Source of the DNA: Owenia fusiformis
Taxonomy: Eukaryota > Annelida > Polychaeta > Sabellida > Oweniidae
Direction: 5' to 3'
DNA: 64,000 nucleotides
Assembly: GCA_903813345.2 (NCBI GenBank)
Contig: CAIIXF020000008.1
Location: 38,068,867-38,132,866 of the forward strand
Shown here: one piece after another, positions 36,931 through 52,134 of the stretch
How positions within the stretch are numbered: the stretch's first letter is position 1
Layout of the letters: every line of letters begins with the position of its first letter
Notes under the pieces: generated by a model
The model's input: the letters and a program-made list of their open reading frames with translations, nothing else
What the model was told of the DNA's origin: nothing
The model's database searches: none
Position numbers and translations under genes: made by a program

Positions 36931-39900
36931 CCAGTAGCGTTGCAAGTAACTTTGACAATTCCTTGTACACTTTTAGATTCTTCAGCTTTCTATTAAGCAT
37001 TTCACTATAAACTAACAATAAAACAATGACTTCTGATTATAAACTCATACTTTATTACACCTTAGCAAGGTCTGTGAAAAAAGTACTCTATTTTCATCTA
37101 AACCAACCTGGCATAACCACTGTAGAATATTGATGTTTTTGTGTGTATACCTGAAGTATTTAAATGTCTAGACAAATATGCCAAATCAATATTTTATGAT
37201 TGCTGACCAAATGCATCAAGGATCAAATTACTTTAAATAAAAATGTACTGCTTTTTGTTTTGTATTACATTCATTAAATGTGCTGTAACCATGGACACAC
37301 CCTGCACTATAGACTCAGAAACAAATGTTGCATGTATTATTACAGAATGAGAGTTTTTGTCTTGTAATTGTATTCTTAGTTTTTTTATTACATGTAAGAA
37401 TCAAAATAACTTTGATGCTTTGTACCAGTGGTTGGTTTAGACATATGTCACACGTGTAAAGCCATAATATCATATAACTTGAGTTGAAAGTACATTTATT
37501 GCATGTACCGAGTGATGATGGTACCCACATATAAGTACAATCATAAATAAAAATGTGAAGTCAAATCACCATGATGAATTCAAAAGGCACCTTATGTCTT
37601 GAACTCACCAGCATAATTTTCGTAAACTCCTTGAATACTGAAATAGTTTAAATTTAGTATGTTGCATTTTGTCTAAAAATGAAGACAGCAACAATGCCAA
37701 GGGCTCCACAATTATTTAAATATTGAAAGGCACAGAGCTCATTGGTCTCAAACTTACAACTCTTGGTTCCAACGACGGCGTCAAGCTTAGCATATTCAGT
37801 GCTTTAGATGGCTTGACAAACTGGACAACTTCAATAAATTAAGACATACAAGTTCAGTTGTGCTTTCTGTTTTTTTTTACTTTTGAAACGCATGACCATC
37901 ATTTACTTGGGCGCAACCTATAAAGTCTATAATGAGGATGAGGCTATACCCGAAGTATTCAATATAATGTACTTTAAGAGGTCATTTTGATCTCATAGTC
38001 AGTTCAATACCAATCTATTCAGTTCAAAAACCAGATTAATGAATGTAGTTGAATTATCTCAAAACTAAATGACCATTCTTTTTTAGGGTATTGGTCAAGA
38101 TTTAAAAAGATATCAAATTCATTTCAGATGCCAGTCAGCTGCAGAAAATAAAGATTTGCAGACAGTTCCCACGACTTCCTTAATTTTTTCACTTTTGACA
38201 TTTTTAATGAACCTTATTGGATCAGTCATATCTTCAGTTCTATTTAAACATGACATGTCAAAGCAAACCACAATCTATTTCAATAGTCTATATTGTCAAT
38301 TGTGGTCAACATAAGTAACAAATCAACTGATCAATTGATTTTAGTGATATTTTGCTCTGGTCACAGTCTCTTTGTCCAAATTCATCAAATGTCATAAAAA
38401 CTATGATTGGTTTTCACATTTTAATCTTCCTATTTGATTTTTTTAACCCACTCTTGTCATGTCATTTATTTCATTTTCCTTGAATTGCAACCTTCTTGAT
38501 CAATCAAACCTCAATTAAGATTTCTTATCAATTATTCCGCTACCAAAAAAAGTTTAAAAGAGGCATATTCTGTTTTTGAAATTCTGTTAAGGTTATGCTG
38601 CAGTGACTTTCTCATCACAGTATGCACATGGACATCCGGTTATTGATACATGACATGTATGAAAGACAATTAAATTAATGATAAAAATGGTTAAAATGTT
38701 GATTGTTGTTAGTGAGATCTTTTCTTTTTTCTGAGTTGATCTCTTTCTAACATAAAAGTAAATAAGAGTAATATTTGCTCAAAAGAGACCCGCGGCTCAA
38801 ATCATTGGAATAGTCGTTGGCCTGTGGTTGCTAATACCTTCATAATTTTATACAAATCCTGACATTCCTTACCTACAGATATTTTGCTCATGGATAATGC
38901 CTTTGTGTCCGATAATCAATGCAGTTCTTTTGGCCGTGCACTCATGATCAACTATAGTTAATTGAACAGGCCATTCAATATGCTCTTTAGATTTTTTTCA
39001 TTTCTAAAGCAAGAATAGTACAACTATTGATAAAGTTTGCTGTTTAGTCTAACAACATAATTCTCTGCGTGAGACACTGTTGGTCATCAATAATCTATAT
39101 AACAGTCTAGCATTGACCACAATCTAGTTGAATGCTCTTAAAGGAAAGTTTCATCGTGATTACTTTTGTTCCATATTCTCTCATATGTTTTACAAATACC
39201 TTAAGAATGAAATCGAATTTTTGTTGTATTGTTGCATCAATGACTGGTTTTACCTCCTTTTATATTCACCATCATTATATTCTATTTCAAGTTGGAATTT
39301 GCTTGTGCAAAATAATTTTTAGGTTTGCATTCTAAATACATTATTAATTTTCCTTGCATTTTTCAATAACTTGGAATAATGATTTCATTTATGTTTATAT
39401 TATTCATTGGTGTGATTTTCCATTTTATATTTGCATTGTTTAGCATTACCAGTCTGGTATTATAACTATTTATCTAAGGGCAGTGATTCACATATATCAA
39501 TACTGATTTGGTTGACCTTAGAGTGGCCTTAAAATTAACCCTCTAAATGAGGCTTTACTGACCTGTACTTAAACTTTATGTCTGGTCATCGTATGTCACA
39601 CCCTTTCACTTAAAATATCAATGTACTGTCTAATTTTCAGATAATATTAGGGTTCCAGGGACAAAAAAGAGTATTGGCAACATTTATATGTACCCTTTAT
39701 GTGCTACTTGTGCTATTTTGTACTCTATTTTTCATTTCAATTTCAGAATGTGTTCCATGTATACCATACCACAAACAATTCAGATTTTAAATAGCAGACT
39801 CTTTACAGATACGATTAATGCATTACATTTTCAGTTTCTTAACTTTAGGATATATTACTTCTTTCACTGATTACTATACTAGATGAAATAGTTTACAGAG

Positions 39901-40079
39901 TATATCAAAATGAATAACATAATGATTTAGTATTTAAACTAAAATATTGTCTACAGACATAAAGCAGATAATCAAACAAGTAAAAGAATTTCAAAAGAGT
40001 GTGCTAAAAATCAATTTAAAAACAAATGCTTCATATTGTCCTAATGCTAAGCTTTGATTCTGCAATATGCAAACAATGA

Positions 40080-40960
40080 AATGAGAATTCTCCATTTCGC
40101 TGTTCGCTCTTTGAATCAGAACGTTCGCATATATGGTGCATATATGTACTCAAAAAGGACAAAATTTGATTGGTCAATATTTTTCAACGATGCATTTCGT
40201 GTAGCTATTTGTGAGACCCGAAAGTTCTAAATCAAATTAATTACGCAATTTTGTTTTTACACCCGCAAGCTAAATAAAAAAATGACACCATCGGAATTCT
40301 TCTTCTTTGTCATTGAATTAATAGTCAGTATACCAGATTTAATCAATAAAAGATTATACAATTAACAACAAAATTCGGAAACGAGTATGTAAGATTTGCT
40401 TTCGAACCACTAAACTTGACCTAGATAATAGCGACGTGTCTTCTTTGGTCAAATGCTCAGTTGTTTGTGGGTTTTCAACGTAACTCTATAATGTAATATG
40501 AAGATGAGTACTTTTATTCAGTTGTTGCATCGATGTTACAGTTTGTAGTGCGGTAATATTGGCATGAACGTGTTGAAAGTCGAATGGAATTGCTTTTTCC
40601 AATATGGCGACTAGTCACGTGACTTCTTCTCTTCCGGAATATACTCCCATTTTCAATCATTGTTTTCACCCCGTTAGGAGCCAATAAAATGAAAAAAATA
40701 TATGTTATATAAAGATTATTAAAAGACTAATTGTTTCTGATAGTTTGTTTTCTCCGATCGCATGGAGATTCGATCGAAAATATCGCTTGAAAAATGGGTA
40801 TGAAAATCCCCATGTTAAACCAACGGGGAAAAACAAGGTAGAAAAATTTTGTTCCCCGCGAACTGCATCATGGGAAATATTTTGACCTTATAAGGAAAAA
40901 CTTTCGCGCCATCTTTATTAGAGATTCAATACTACCGAATCCGCGATTTTAAGAATTCAA
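40080..40960. promoter_or_regulatory. Intronic CpG-enriched, promoter-like island
   Basis: About 38 CpG dinucleotides by eye in about 880 bp, against roughly three in the 600 bp at 39.0-39.6 kb. The core has classic CpG-promoter motifs: CCAATATGGCGAC (40599-40611, CCAAT plus YY1-like), the perfect E-box palindrome GTCACGTGAC (40614-40623), the ETS-type TTCCGGAA (40632-40639), and TTTCGCGCC (40902-40910, E2F-like) overlapping GCCATCTTT (40908-40916, YY1-like on the other strand). A CCAAT and a TATATAAAG lie between them. The cluster suggests an alternative BCL11 promoter, the start of a non-coding or nested transcript, or a CpG-rich enhancer. No ORF of note starts here. Confidence 0.5.
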
Positions 40961-43718
40961 TAGAGTTTAGTCCCTATTAAAATACTAGTCAGATTTACAT
41001 TAATTTGAAAATGTATTTATATATATGAATCTAAATGGTTTGATATTTAACATCATGAAATAAGCTCTGTCGATTCATATTTGGAGACCAAGTTTGAAAG
41101 GTGCCATATTTCTATTTATATGTTGAGATCTAGTCATAAAACGAAGGCAAACATATTTAACTGAGGGAGAGCAAATAATTAGTTCAAATACTAAAGGGTT
41201 AATGTTTCTCAATGTGAAAGGCTTGACCAGGGGTCACTTGAGGTAACTAGGGCACTAGACAGAGTACAAGGTGTCTGGATATTATCATGAATCAACGCTG
41301 CCACCAGTTGGTGTTATGTTATTACACTACCTTATCGTAAATTACATAACAGATATGTGGCTAAAGGCCAAGAGTTGATTGTCCTTGTCAGGTCAATCTA
41401 CCATTTGGGTTTCTTTAAAAGTGTTTTGAGAATAATGTGATAAAGTAAGAAATGTTTGTAAACCTTAAAGATTTGTAAGCAGTGTAGTCCCCCCCCCCGC
41501 TCTTGAAATTGTCGTTTTTTGTTCGAACCAAGTATTCTTGTGTTTTAGACCTTCAAATTATAATGCCAAATAGATTAAATACAATTATAATGATCTTAAA
41601 ATAATGTTCTGAATGTTCATAGTGCATTGCTAAATATTAACATATATTTACACACTGGTGTAAGTTTTACTAACAGATAAGCTAAGAAATACATGTTGAA
41701 ACTATCAAAATCAAATCTGTATACACAAGGGAACACAAAAAATTGGTACATAACACAGCAAGAATAAAAACATTTTAAGAGTACACTAGTGATAAGGGAA
41801 AGAAGCCCAAAGTATACCTAACATAATGAATTGAAGAGAAACAAAGTCTCATCCCCCAACCATTCAAGTACCAATACATGTTGAAGAATAAACATTCATT
41901 CAAATTTATTCATTTTTACAGAATACACAATACACTAGCAATGAAAAGCTTGCAGGATCAACCTGATAAACCATTGAAACCAGTTTATTGAAAAATACAT
42001 CTTTTATTGACTCTTAATCAGGTCAGTCTTTCCAACATGTAGGTCACAATACAGGTTTTATAGTAAACAAACATGCATACCACTATTAGATAAAAGCACG
42101 AAAAACTTTATCAATACATTTATTTTATAGAATGTGGACAATATAAAAGTATTTTTTCTGTTAGACCTTTCAGTTACAATTGGAACCATAATCAAAATAT
42201 ATTGGAGGCCCCTATTTACCATAAGAAATATAACCACACCAATCACAATGGCCTACGTGAGTTTATATTAAATTCTAAGTAAGTGGACCCCTAAATATTC
42301 AACCTTGTAATTTTTAAGTTTATCACATCAGGCCTTGTCAAGTCTTGGCCACTGTAGATCCAAAACTGATAAGCAGCTACTCTGTTCATGAGACTGTTCA
42401 TGAGAGCCAGCCATAACATGATATATCAAATGATTTATTGTACGGTCAGTGTTCTATAAGTGAAACATTTTTACCCACACAGTTGGCCGCATTTCTTTGA
42501 CCTTAGTACTTGGGATGTGTGTTTGCTGAAAAGGTTTTGCACAGCAGTTTTTTAATTGATATGTCTAGAATGTTTTTTGGCCCCAACTGATAACCATGAA
42601 TAGGGCATAAAAATTTCTTGATCAATATATTTTTATATGGTGTTTATGTCTGGTCAGTGTCATATGAGTGTCAGTGATCCAGTAAATATAAGATGGACAT
42701 GTTTTTTTAACACATAAAAAGACATGACAAGAATTGGATTTGAAAGTATTGTAAACAGACATGTAGACCACACTATAAATTGTATGAACACTCCAGAAGA
42801 TCAAACTCTTTGATTAAACTTTGAGAGAAAATATGTGAAATAAAAAACATATGTAGAGTGAGCATTTCAGTTATGGGATGGGGCCAGGATTCATCTGTAC
42901 ACACTGGTACGAGGCGTGGGCACACACTCATGTTCTGTCTTCACTAGTCTTATATTAATTGATAATTAATGATTTGTGTGAAAACAATTTTAGTGCTGTT
43001 TATTTTTTATACTGTGATATAAATAACAAGATAAATCAAAATAATTGAATCTGTAAATAATTTGATTATTCAACACATGATGGAAAATGACCCAAAAAGT
43101 TTCAACAATTTGGCAAAAATCTTTCAAAATAGTTAGATATGTAAGATATTCCTATTTGTTCTAACATCTTTGGATCTAGAACCCTTTTCTTTCAGAACGT
43201 GTTTTCCTAAAACCACAGGGTGAAACAGCGGTTGCTAGTCTGCTAAACGTTACTGGTCTACAGTTTCAAGGTCGATAGGTCCATTACCTCTTCCCAATAT
43301 GTCAATCTGTTCTAAACTTTCATAACATTTACTAAGTAAACCTTGAATGATTTTTCTAGTTTTAACAATGGCATTCTATTCCTTTTAGCATATTACTATT
43401 TTACCTATCAACTTCACTCTAAATCAATTCATCTTCTTTTCACTAGATTTAAGAGGAGGCGTTATCATAGTGACATTTTATTATCCGGTTTGTATTTTGT
43501 GGAATATTTTCCCAGGGCCCAACCTGGACATTGCACAACACACCAAAGAAGTCTTAGATTACCAGAGAACTTTAGCACAATCAGTCAACAGCAGAACCTC
43601 TAAAAATACATCATCGTCTTGGAGGCTTCCCTGGTTTTCTGTCTGTGTTTTCATGATGTTTTAAAATGTTTTACCAAGAATCAATTATTTTTTGCAATTT
43701 GACATTCTTAACCTAATA

Positions 43719-43720
43719 CA

Positions 43721-43770
<50 letters not shown>
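43719..43770. repeat. Compound microsatellite (TA)n(GA)n
   Basis: About eleven TA dinucleotides run directly into about fifteen AG dinucleotides. Likely length-polymorphic. Confidence 0.95.
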
Positions 43771-43776
<6 letters not shown>

Positions 43777-46700
43777 AGAAAGTTGGTGTAAATATTAAAT
43801 TAGGATTTACTTATTCCAACAAAAGATTACCAGATTCTCCATCTTTAAAATATAGACTCTCGGGGCAAATTCTTTATGCTGGTCCTCTTGCCCTTCCTAA
43901 CAAGTGAAACCCAATACATAGATTTTCCAAACCACAAATTTTCTCCATAGGCATTCTATTATGACTTGTTTAAGTACCCGATGTAAGCTGACAATTTGGG
44001 AGTTGTGTCTATTTAAGAATGTTTAGCTTCATCTTCCATTTAACCACAAAGTCTAAAGTTAGCAAAGTGATATTTGACATTGCATTTAGGATTCAAACTT
44101 TAGTGTTAACTGAATATCTCACAATTGGCATATTATGATACACTAACAAATTACCTGTTAGAAATTTTAAAATATCCATTAATTTCTTTAGTGTTGATGA
44201 ATAAATATATAAAAACCTTATAGGGTTCATGATTCACAAGCAACCAAAGGGAATTAAGGGCATTAACTTACCTCTTAGATATTCAAATACAAAATATGCC
44301 CATTTATTTTAAGATGTAAAGCAGGAATGATTTTCAAGTACATCTCATGAAGCAGCATCATGTCAATGGATCTAGATAAAATAAATTTCTCAAAGAATAA
44401 AATACTACTGTTCCTATTTTGCATTTATACAGTTTAAACTAAAGTTTATGTAGTACATGTATAATTATAATGAACAAAGGATTTTATATAAATTCTCACC
44501 TTTTTGTAACAGTTCCATCATAATATTCAGCATTTGTATATACATCGCATCTACTAAATCATCGATTTGGTGGTCACTATTCTCTTACTTAGATGAAATT
44601 TCCAAGCTATCATCAAAATATATGGAAAGGTTTGATTGAAGCTAGAAGTCATTTCATATATTACAAACTTTTAAGGGATCATATTTATGTGTATTCATAT
44701 TTTCATTTTTTGTGTGTAAAGAATATTGCAAATCTTTTGTGTTTTTTGTCAAACAGCCATGTTAGCCATTGGTCAGTTATGAATCTATTGAAAACAGCTT
44801 TTGCATTGAATGAAAATTTGTTTTTTATAAAGTTGTTCTGAATGGCCATTGGTACCATCTGTTCCCTTGATTTGTCCTCAAAAAATACTTTAACTATCAG
44901 AGGACATATATTCAGGATTAAAATAATTTTTCAGGTTTAATATATCACTTTCAATTAGGAGTGCCACTGCCATGATTCTTCAAATTGTTATGCAAATGTT
45001 TTGGGAAGATAACGTGATTTTATCCCTCTATGCACATGTTGTGACTCAATACTTCTTGGTTCTTATATTGTAATTTTTTTAGTTATATGCCTGAGAGTGT
45101 CATCGTCTGGATTGTCAATCTGAGTAGTTTTTAGCGTGTTATGACCATTATCACCATCTTATGAATCTTGTTCTCAGGATATTAGTAATAGTTTAGAAGG
45201 CTTATATTTTACTATTTTGACCTGAGCAATAGTGGCAACTCTGGCAGGCCATAGTGGTCATTATCTAAGTTTATTCATAGTTTTCAATAGTGATAAAACT
45301 AATGATCCCATAGGCCAAGATTTCACTATGTTGTCCTAAGGTTATTACTATACTTGTCAAGAGTATAACTCTTTAATGCCAATATTTGAAAAAAAGAACA
45401 CATAGATAAGACATTGATTTATATACATAAGCTGTGTAGAAAATGTATATTCTGAGCTTAGGATGTGTATGCCATTTGAAAACAATGGGCAGTTGCTTGA
45501 TATCAATTATTCTAAAATATCAATGCACTTATATTATTGATGATGTCATATCCGCTCTGTTTATTTGTCGCTGGGCATTGTTATTTTACAATATTTTACA
45601 CGATATGAGTTATTGTATATTGCTAATGTCTTGCCATTGTAATACAACACTGCTAGTTTTCTGTGAATCTTTGCCATAGATGTGTATTAGCTCATGTGAT
45701 TTACTTGGTGATTCTTGTACATCAGAAGTGTTAATTCTTGAAAAGGAATTCACTAGACATTGACAGGTCATCACCAAAAGGGAGTTATTTGTTTCTAATT
45801 TAATATGATTTCATTTTTACCTGATTCAAAAGGGTTAGAATCAACATGAAGTATTTGCCCCTTCATGATTGTATTAAACAATGATATGATTGATTATTTT
45901 TTATTTATAGTAGAAAATCATTAGAGTTATGTCCTTCACTTTTTGCTTCTGGCCAAAGCCATGAATCTTAGACAATGCTATCAAAACATGTCCGTGTGCC
46001 CAGTATTGTTTAGTTTTGAATTAAGTAAAGATCAAGGCTATATGTAGGCTAAATATACTCTTGTATGTCTGAAAAGGAGGTTGTCATTTAAAAAACTGTT
46101 GAATAAAAAAAGATTTTATCAGAATAATTGGGTGCTCCTTGATTTTAAAATATATATAAATATGAATAAAGCATTGTCTGTTTGGTTTAGTGATTGAACA
46201 TTTTTTATTTATTCAATAGGTTGTAAAAATATATTATTGCCTATTTTTTATCAAATTTAGTTTTGTAGTCCAGTTCATTATGTTGCATGTTGTTGATGAT
46301 TTCTATGTGATTTATAATTTGACATAAGATATATTCTGTGAAATAATAAAGCATTTGTGGCATTGTGGTGATGTTCTTAAATGCCTGGAAATGATAATGT
46401 TCTTAAGTAACAAATCAAAACCAAATCTCTAACACATTTATGCTTGAATAAAGATCACTATAGATGGTGGTAAAAATACAGAAGCATGAACTGTGTAATT
46501 TCGAGGAGAGGGTGAATCAGTGATTAATAAAAGGGTCTTCTTAAGGACAATTGCCGTAAAAAAACTTTATGTCATCATGTTGCTCATTTTTTATTTTCTG
46601 ATATGAAAAATTAAGTGGAAGTTCTAATACAGAATCATCCTTAGCAAATAAGCGAGATGCTTACTATGGTGTTCTATTAAACACAATATGGCTACTAATA

Positions 46701-49700
46701 CGCTGTTTCCGTGCTTGAAAAATCACCGGAGTTGAATTCACAACTCTTACTACTAGATGAGTCATGTCGTCCCTTGATGGTGATGACCTTCAAGAATTGC
46801 CCTTCAAAAAAGATTTATACATTGTCATAGATGTGACTAAGATACTTCAATTGCCCATTTTACATATATTTGCTTTCTGCAAACCGTTCTAATTTGATAA
46901 TCATGTCATACATAAGAATGTAGTTTAATTCGAAATATATTTGTGAAGTCGGGCAAAATATTTTTTACTCTGAGGGTTAGGGATACATGTTCCATCAAGA
47001 AATACATACTGCACTTAATGGTGCTCACTGCGTAGAATGACATGTCACAAGTCAGAGGACTCTGGTCTATGGCCTAGGTTCAGATGTACTACTTTTATTT
47101 CTTGTTTACAAATGTAAGGCATTGCCAAAGTAAAAAATATCTAAACAAAGTTTTTATACAATCGACTTATCAGTTGGTTTTATTGATGCTTTATTGGATA
47201 GCCTCAACAATGGCAACTCATATTTTGATAAATTGAGATTAGTTTCTTCTTAATTTCTACATTATTTGCTTTATCTAATATAACATTGTTTTAATAATTA
47301 TGTACCCAGATGGACAGAGATCACCATAATATCTTAAGTAACCACAAAACATTAAACGTTTTTGTTGTGATCAAATTGAAGTTGAATAATTCTAGTGATG
47401 TGGCCTAAGGTCTAAGCTTGGGCCTCTAGATCATCTGCCTGAGTTCAGGGGGGAAATGCTATACCCATGGCCAAATGACCGATTTTTAAATGAGTGGAGC
47501 AAAAAAAGAGTGAAAAAAGAGATACCTCGGCAAGGAATTAAGTAAACAGGCATGTAATAAGCACTCAAAGTTAACTCAAAGTTAACTAAATAGTTGATTC
47601 AGATTTGAAAAATCATGTGAGATTTTCTTTTTGGGTGATTTGTAAATATAATAAATAAAACACATTATTTTATAACAAATGCCCATTATTCTTTATAAGC
47701 TGATGGAACACTATCACCCCACTTACAATTGACGTTTCTTTTTTAGGATATATATATTCATCAAGATGCCTCCGTGTAATATCATATCAAACTGACCTGG
47801 AAGTATTTTCAGACAAATACGAGTACAAAAATAAATAAATGTTTACTGGCCATTTATAGAACATAAAATAGCTTTGAAAAGAGGTGAATTCCACTGTAAT
47901 TTTTCAAAGAAATGAGTTGACAGTACAGATATAGAAATATAGAATACTTGTCCAAAGCGCCATTTTCAGCCTGGGTTTTCACGATAAATGCTCCAGTGCT
48001 TTATCTGTTTTCATTTCATAAAAATGCAACCATGCAATGGTTAGGTCAGAGCGAACTTGGCCATGGCATGATGTATTTATTTATATTGATTTATTTCTAC
48101 TAGTTCTATATAGTTCTACTTATATTTATCGTAGGACATTCATATCTGCTTAAGGACTACTTTAGCAATGGTTGATAATTCTCTAGTAAGTGGAATATGG
48201 TATCTGCCTGGCTGGCGGTAACTCACCTGAAGACCACTGCCATTTTATTTTGTGAAAACAACTGCATGAAACTGAAAATTTACTAAGCCTTCCCTCTTTG
48301 ATATATTTACAATATGTTCATTTCTCTTTGCATTTATATTAATTTTTGGAAACAACAGTGTCATACTTGTTAATTACAATCACTAAGTTTCCTATGTAAA
48401 TAATACAATTTCATTATTAAAAACATATGTGTCATATATTTGTATGTCTACCATAAAGAAGGTTTTAAAGTAAAAACCAGGCGTTTTTGACTGTTCACAT
48501 CTGTACCATATAGAGATGGTTTTTTGAGTTCACCTGTGATGTTGGAGTGAATTGGACAACACAATAGATCATCTTGAAACATATAAATCCAAATAAATGA
48601 AAAACAGTTAGAAGCAGTACAATTTAATTTCCTTTGGGGTCTTCTTAACTTAAACTCGGGCATTCAACTGAGCTAGTACCAGTTGATTAGTTCGAGCTCA
48701 TTTGAAAATTGATCCTGAATATTGTGAGATGATGACAATTAGACGTTGAAGTCTATATTTAAACAAGTTTATATGCAGATCACCAGTGTAAGACTTAAAG
48801 GTTTAAAATTCAGTACCTATGTGCTAAAAGGTCAGAAACCTAGAACAATCTTCGAGACTTCAGAGTGGAGTGTCATTGATTATTATTTCATCATATCCAC
48901 GAGAGAAAAGTCATTGCACTGTATTTTGAAAAAAATAAATGCTATGAAAATAATAAATTATGAAATATCATTTCTATATCAGCTCATTTCCAAGAAGGCC
49001 TTTTTAACCATTTTGGATAGCCTGATCAATATCTAAAAATATTTAGGTGTTACAGATAATGAAATCAATGCCCATAATCATGAATGTCAAATTAACATTT
49101 TAATTGGTTGTCATACACAAGAGGGAATTATCGTTACATATTACATTAAAAATGAACGCATGCATCTTTTCCTATTAACATATAGCCCAGTTGCCATTTA
49201 AAAAATGAAGACAAAAGACATTCACTGTTACCATGGTAACATTAGGTTAACCATAGGTCGAGCCAAAACATAAAGAACTTGTTTTTTATGCAAGTTTGTT
49301 TTTTGTAGAGTCCATATGGCCTGTCTTCTAGAATTACTAGCTACAGGTCAGCAGATATAACCTTTACTTTGTATGAATCACCAGCTCACCCAAACATAGC
49401 CTAACTAGTTGCCATATTCACATAAGACTTTTTTATTTAGTTTGCTTGCTTTTCAAAATAAAGTCTATCCAACTGAATGCATAATAAAAATGTGTTTTTG
49501 GAATGATTGAAGGAGTGGTTTATGGCATATTAAAAAGAAATGTGAACAAAGATTTGTCCATTTTCTATAACATGATCACTACTATTTTTAGCATTTCTAT
49601 AACCGATTAAACCATGGCAATTAAAGGAAAAGGTATAATTGTTGACACAATTTTAATTATTGATATAACACATAATGATCTTTAAACATGTGAGCATCTG

Positions 49701-51883
49701 AACCTTATACAGCTATACGTTATAAATACATTCACTATTCAAAAATACGTAAGTCACACACAGATAATAAAAGCCTTGTTGTAAGGCATAGTTAACATGG
49801 ATTTAATCTCAAAACTATTGAAAAAACCTAGTACTATGATCCAGAGTAAGTGGCTTGCTAGTATATTATCTCATTATGATTTCCTGGTGCTTTTTATTCT
49901 CCAGTTGTCTCTTTAAAAGGATTATGTCATACCAACTATAGCAGTGTACAACAAGGTCAAAACTACTATCTGCTATTTGGCTCTTTTTTCGCACAATACT
50001 ATAGAGTAAACTACGTAATCCAATTGATGGTAATGCTAAGAGAATAATTCAAAAAATCTATCGAAATTACATATAGAAAACATTCTATTGAATTAGGAAA
50101 TCGAAATGGTACCACTGATTTAATTTGAATAATAGGGTAGGCAATATCTTGAATGAAACTATTACTTGTTTTGTTAATCGTAAAACTAGCTTTGGATTCG
50201 CAGAGTATTTTTATTTCCATTGATTCATGTTGCTAATGAAGAAGTTTTTCATTTACTATCATTAGACTTGCAACTGATCAAAACGCAAATGAGAACCTGT
50301 GTATAGTTGATACATGCGTAACCAGTGGAATTAATTAGAAACACAATCGTAGGAATATGTGAACCATAACACATTTGAAGATATGTGAGTGGAATACTGT
50401 GCACAAATAGTAATATAGTTAATTTGACTGTCATGTGGTCTTAATTTAATAGATGTTTTTTATTGGTGAATATACCCAGATCTTAATATAAGTACTATCC
50501 TTTCCCCATCAATTCACAAAATTCAAATTCTATTCATCAATCAACCTGACATTGCAAATAGTATTTCCAGCATATTTGTAAAAACTTTGACCCCTTCCCA
50601 TGCATAAAACATATCTATGAAGGGGAAAATCGATTAATTGATTCGTAAGGCCAAAGTGGCTTTTTTCCAATATGACTGAAAGATAGAAGCATTCTGGCAT
50701 ACCAAACTGAGCTAATTTTATAGTTTGACATCAAAGACCCCCTCTGGAATGCTTTATGTTAAGTGGTCACATTCAGCAACCTCATCAACCTTACTAGCAT
50801 CCCACTCATTCTAAACAGCAAAACTGCTTATAGACATGGTCATTCCAGCCTGTTTTAAATGTGATATGTGAAATGGGGTCCCATTTTTTTACAAAGCTCA
50901 TAAAGAGAAAGGAAATTGGCCAAAATTGGAATGCCAACATAAAACCTAATAACTCATGTCATACTGTAATCAATATGATTAAAACAAGCTCTCTGCTACA
51001 ATAATTACAAATATTAATTCACTAACATGAAAACCAAACTATCTGAATGGTCAGTATGGTCAAAGCCCTGCATGTTTTGTCAATTTGCAACAGTCAAAAA
51101 AATTCTGTGACTTTCCAAAATTATTGTCAAATGCTAAGACTTGATCAATGCCACTAAACAAGTAGACATAACTACAACTGCATGTCCCATTTAAGGATGG
51201 TCAACGTACTAGATTTTGCCAATGTCACTGTATCACTTAGGGCCACAATAACCTGGTCCCCTCTAAGCTGACATATTCACATAGGCCATCTAAAAGTTAA
51301 TCATTAGTTCATTGAAGATAAGAATAAAGTATGACCATGGCAAAGTACAAATCTATTCCAAAGTACATATATATTGGACAGACATTAATTCCTCATATCA
51401 AGATCTCAGTGACCTTAGTATAACAAAACATGTATGTGTTGAGATAATTTGTCTAGAAATGTTAAACAATAATGGCTATTCCATGCCTGAATATTCTACA
51501 CGGCCATTCCAATTCAGCTCCTTTACTAAATGACATAAAAATATAATACTTAATTTGCTGACATTTTTACATAATATAGAGAAATGGCTATATCCCTGTT
51601 ATCTATTGTCCTTGCTTACTCCCCTCTATTAAGCTAAAGTCATTAAAATACAGATCGCCCTAACATTTTTCTCCTGGGTATTCATTCATTCAACAAAGAT
51701 GGAAAAGATATCTATCACAACAGATACATTAACAATGATGGCAACGAACACAATGTGATGAAATAATGAATTATGTTTCATGCTTTTATTGTTTTTCTTT
51801 CATGCTTGTATCCCACCCAATACAGTGCATTTCTAGAGGGTCACTTTGAGATCTCACTATCTACTAGGACAAAATGTCAAAAC

Positions 51884-52134
51884 TAACAATGAGATATTAC
51901 AATCCACAATGAGATGTCAAATTCCCGATGAATTGTCACATTCCACAGCTAGATGTCACAATCAACAATGAGATGTCACATTCAGCATTAAGATTTCTTA
52001 ATCCACAGTGAGATATCACAATCATTGTGATGCCATAATCAATAATGAGATGTCAAAATCAACAATGAGATGTCACAATCAACAATGAGATGTCACAATC
52101 TACAATCAGATGTCATAATTCACAATAATTTGTC
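51884..52134. repeat. Short-unit minisatellite, about 20 bp, about twelve copies
   Basis: Consensus AATGAGATGTCACAATCAAC; the cleanest copies are at 52043-52120 and the left half is diverged. One segment (52016-52031) reads ATCACAATCATTGTGAT, a local palindrome. Confidence 0.8.

Noticed and set aside
51884-52134. CRISPR-like array of short repeats
   Set aside because: Units are contiguous and diverged with no unique spacers, in an animal intron.
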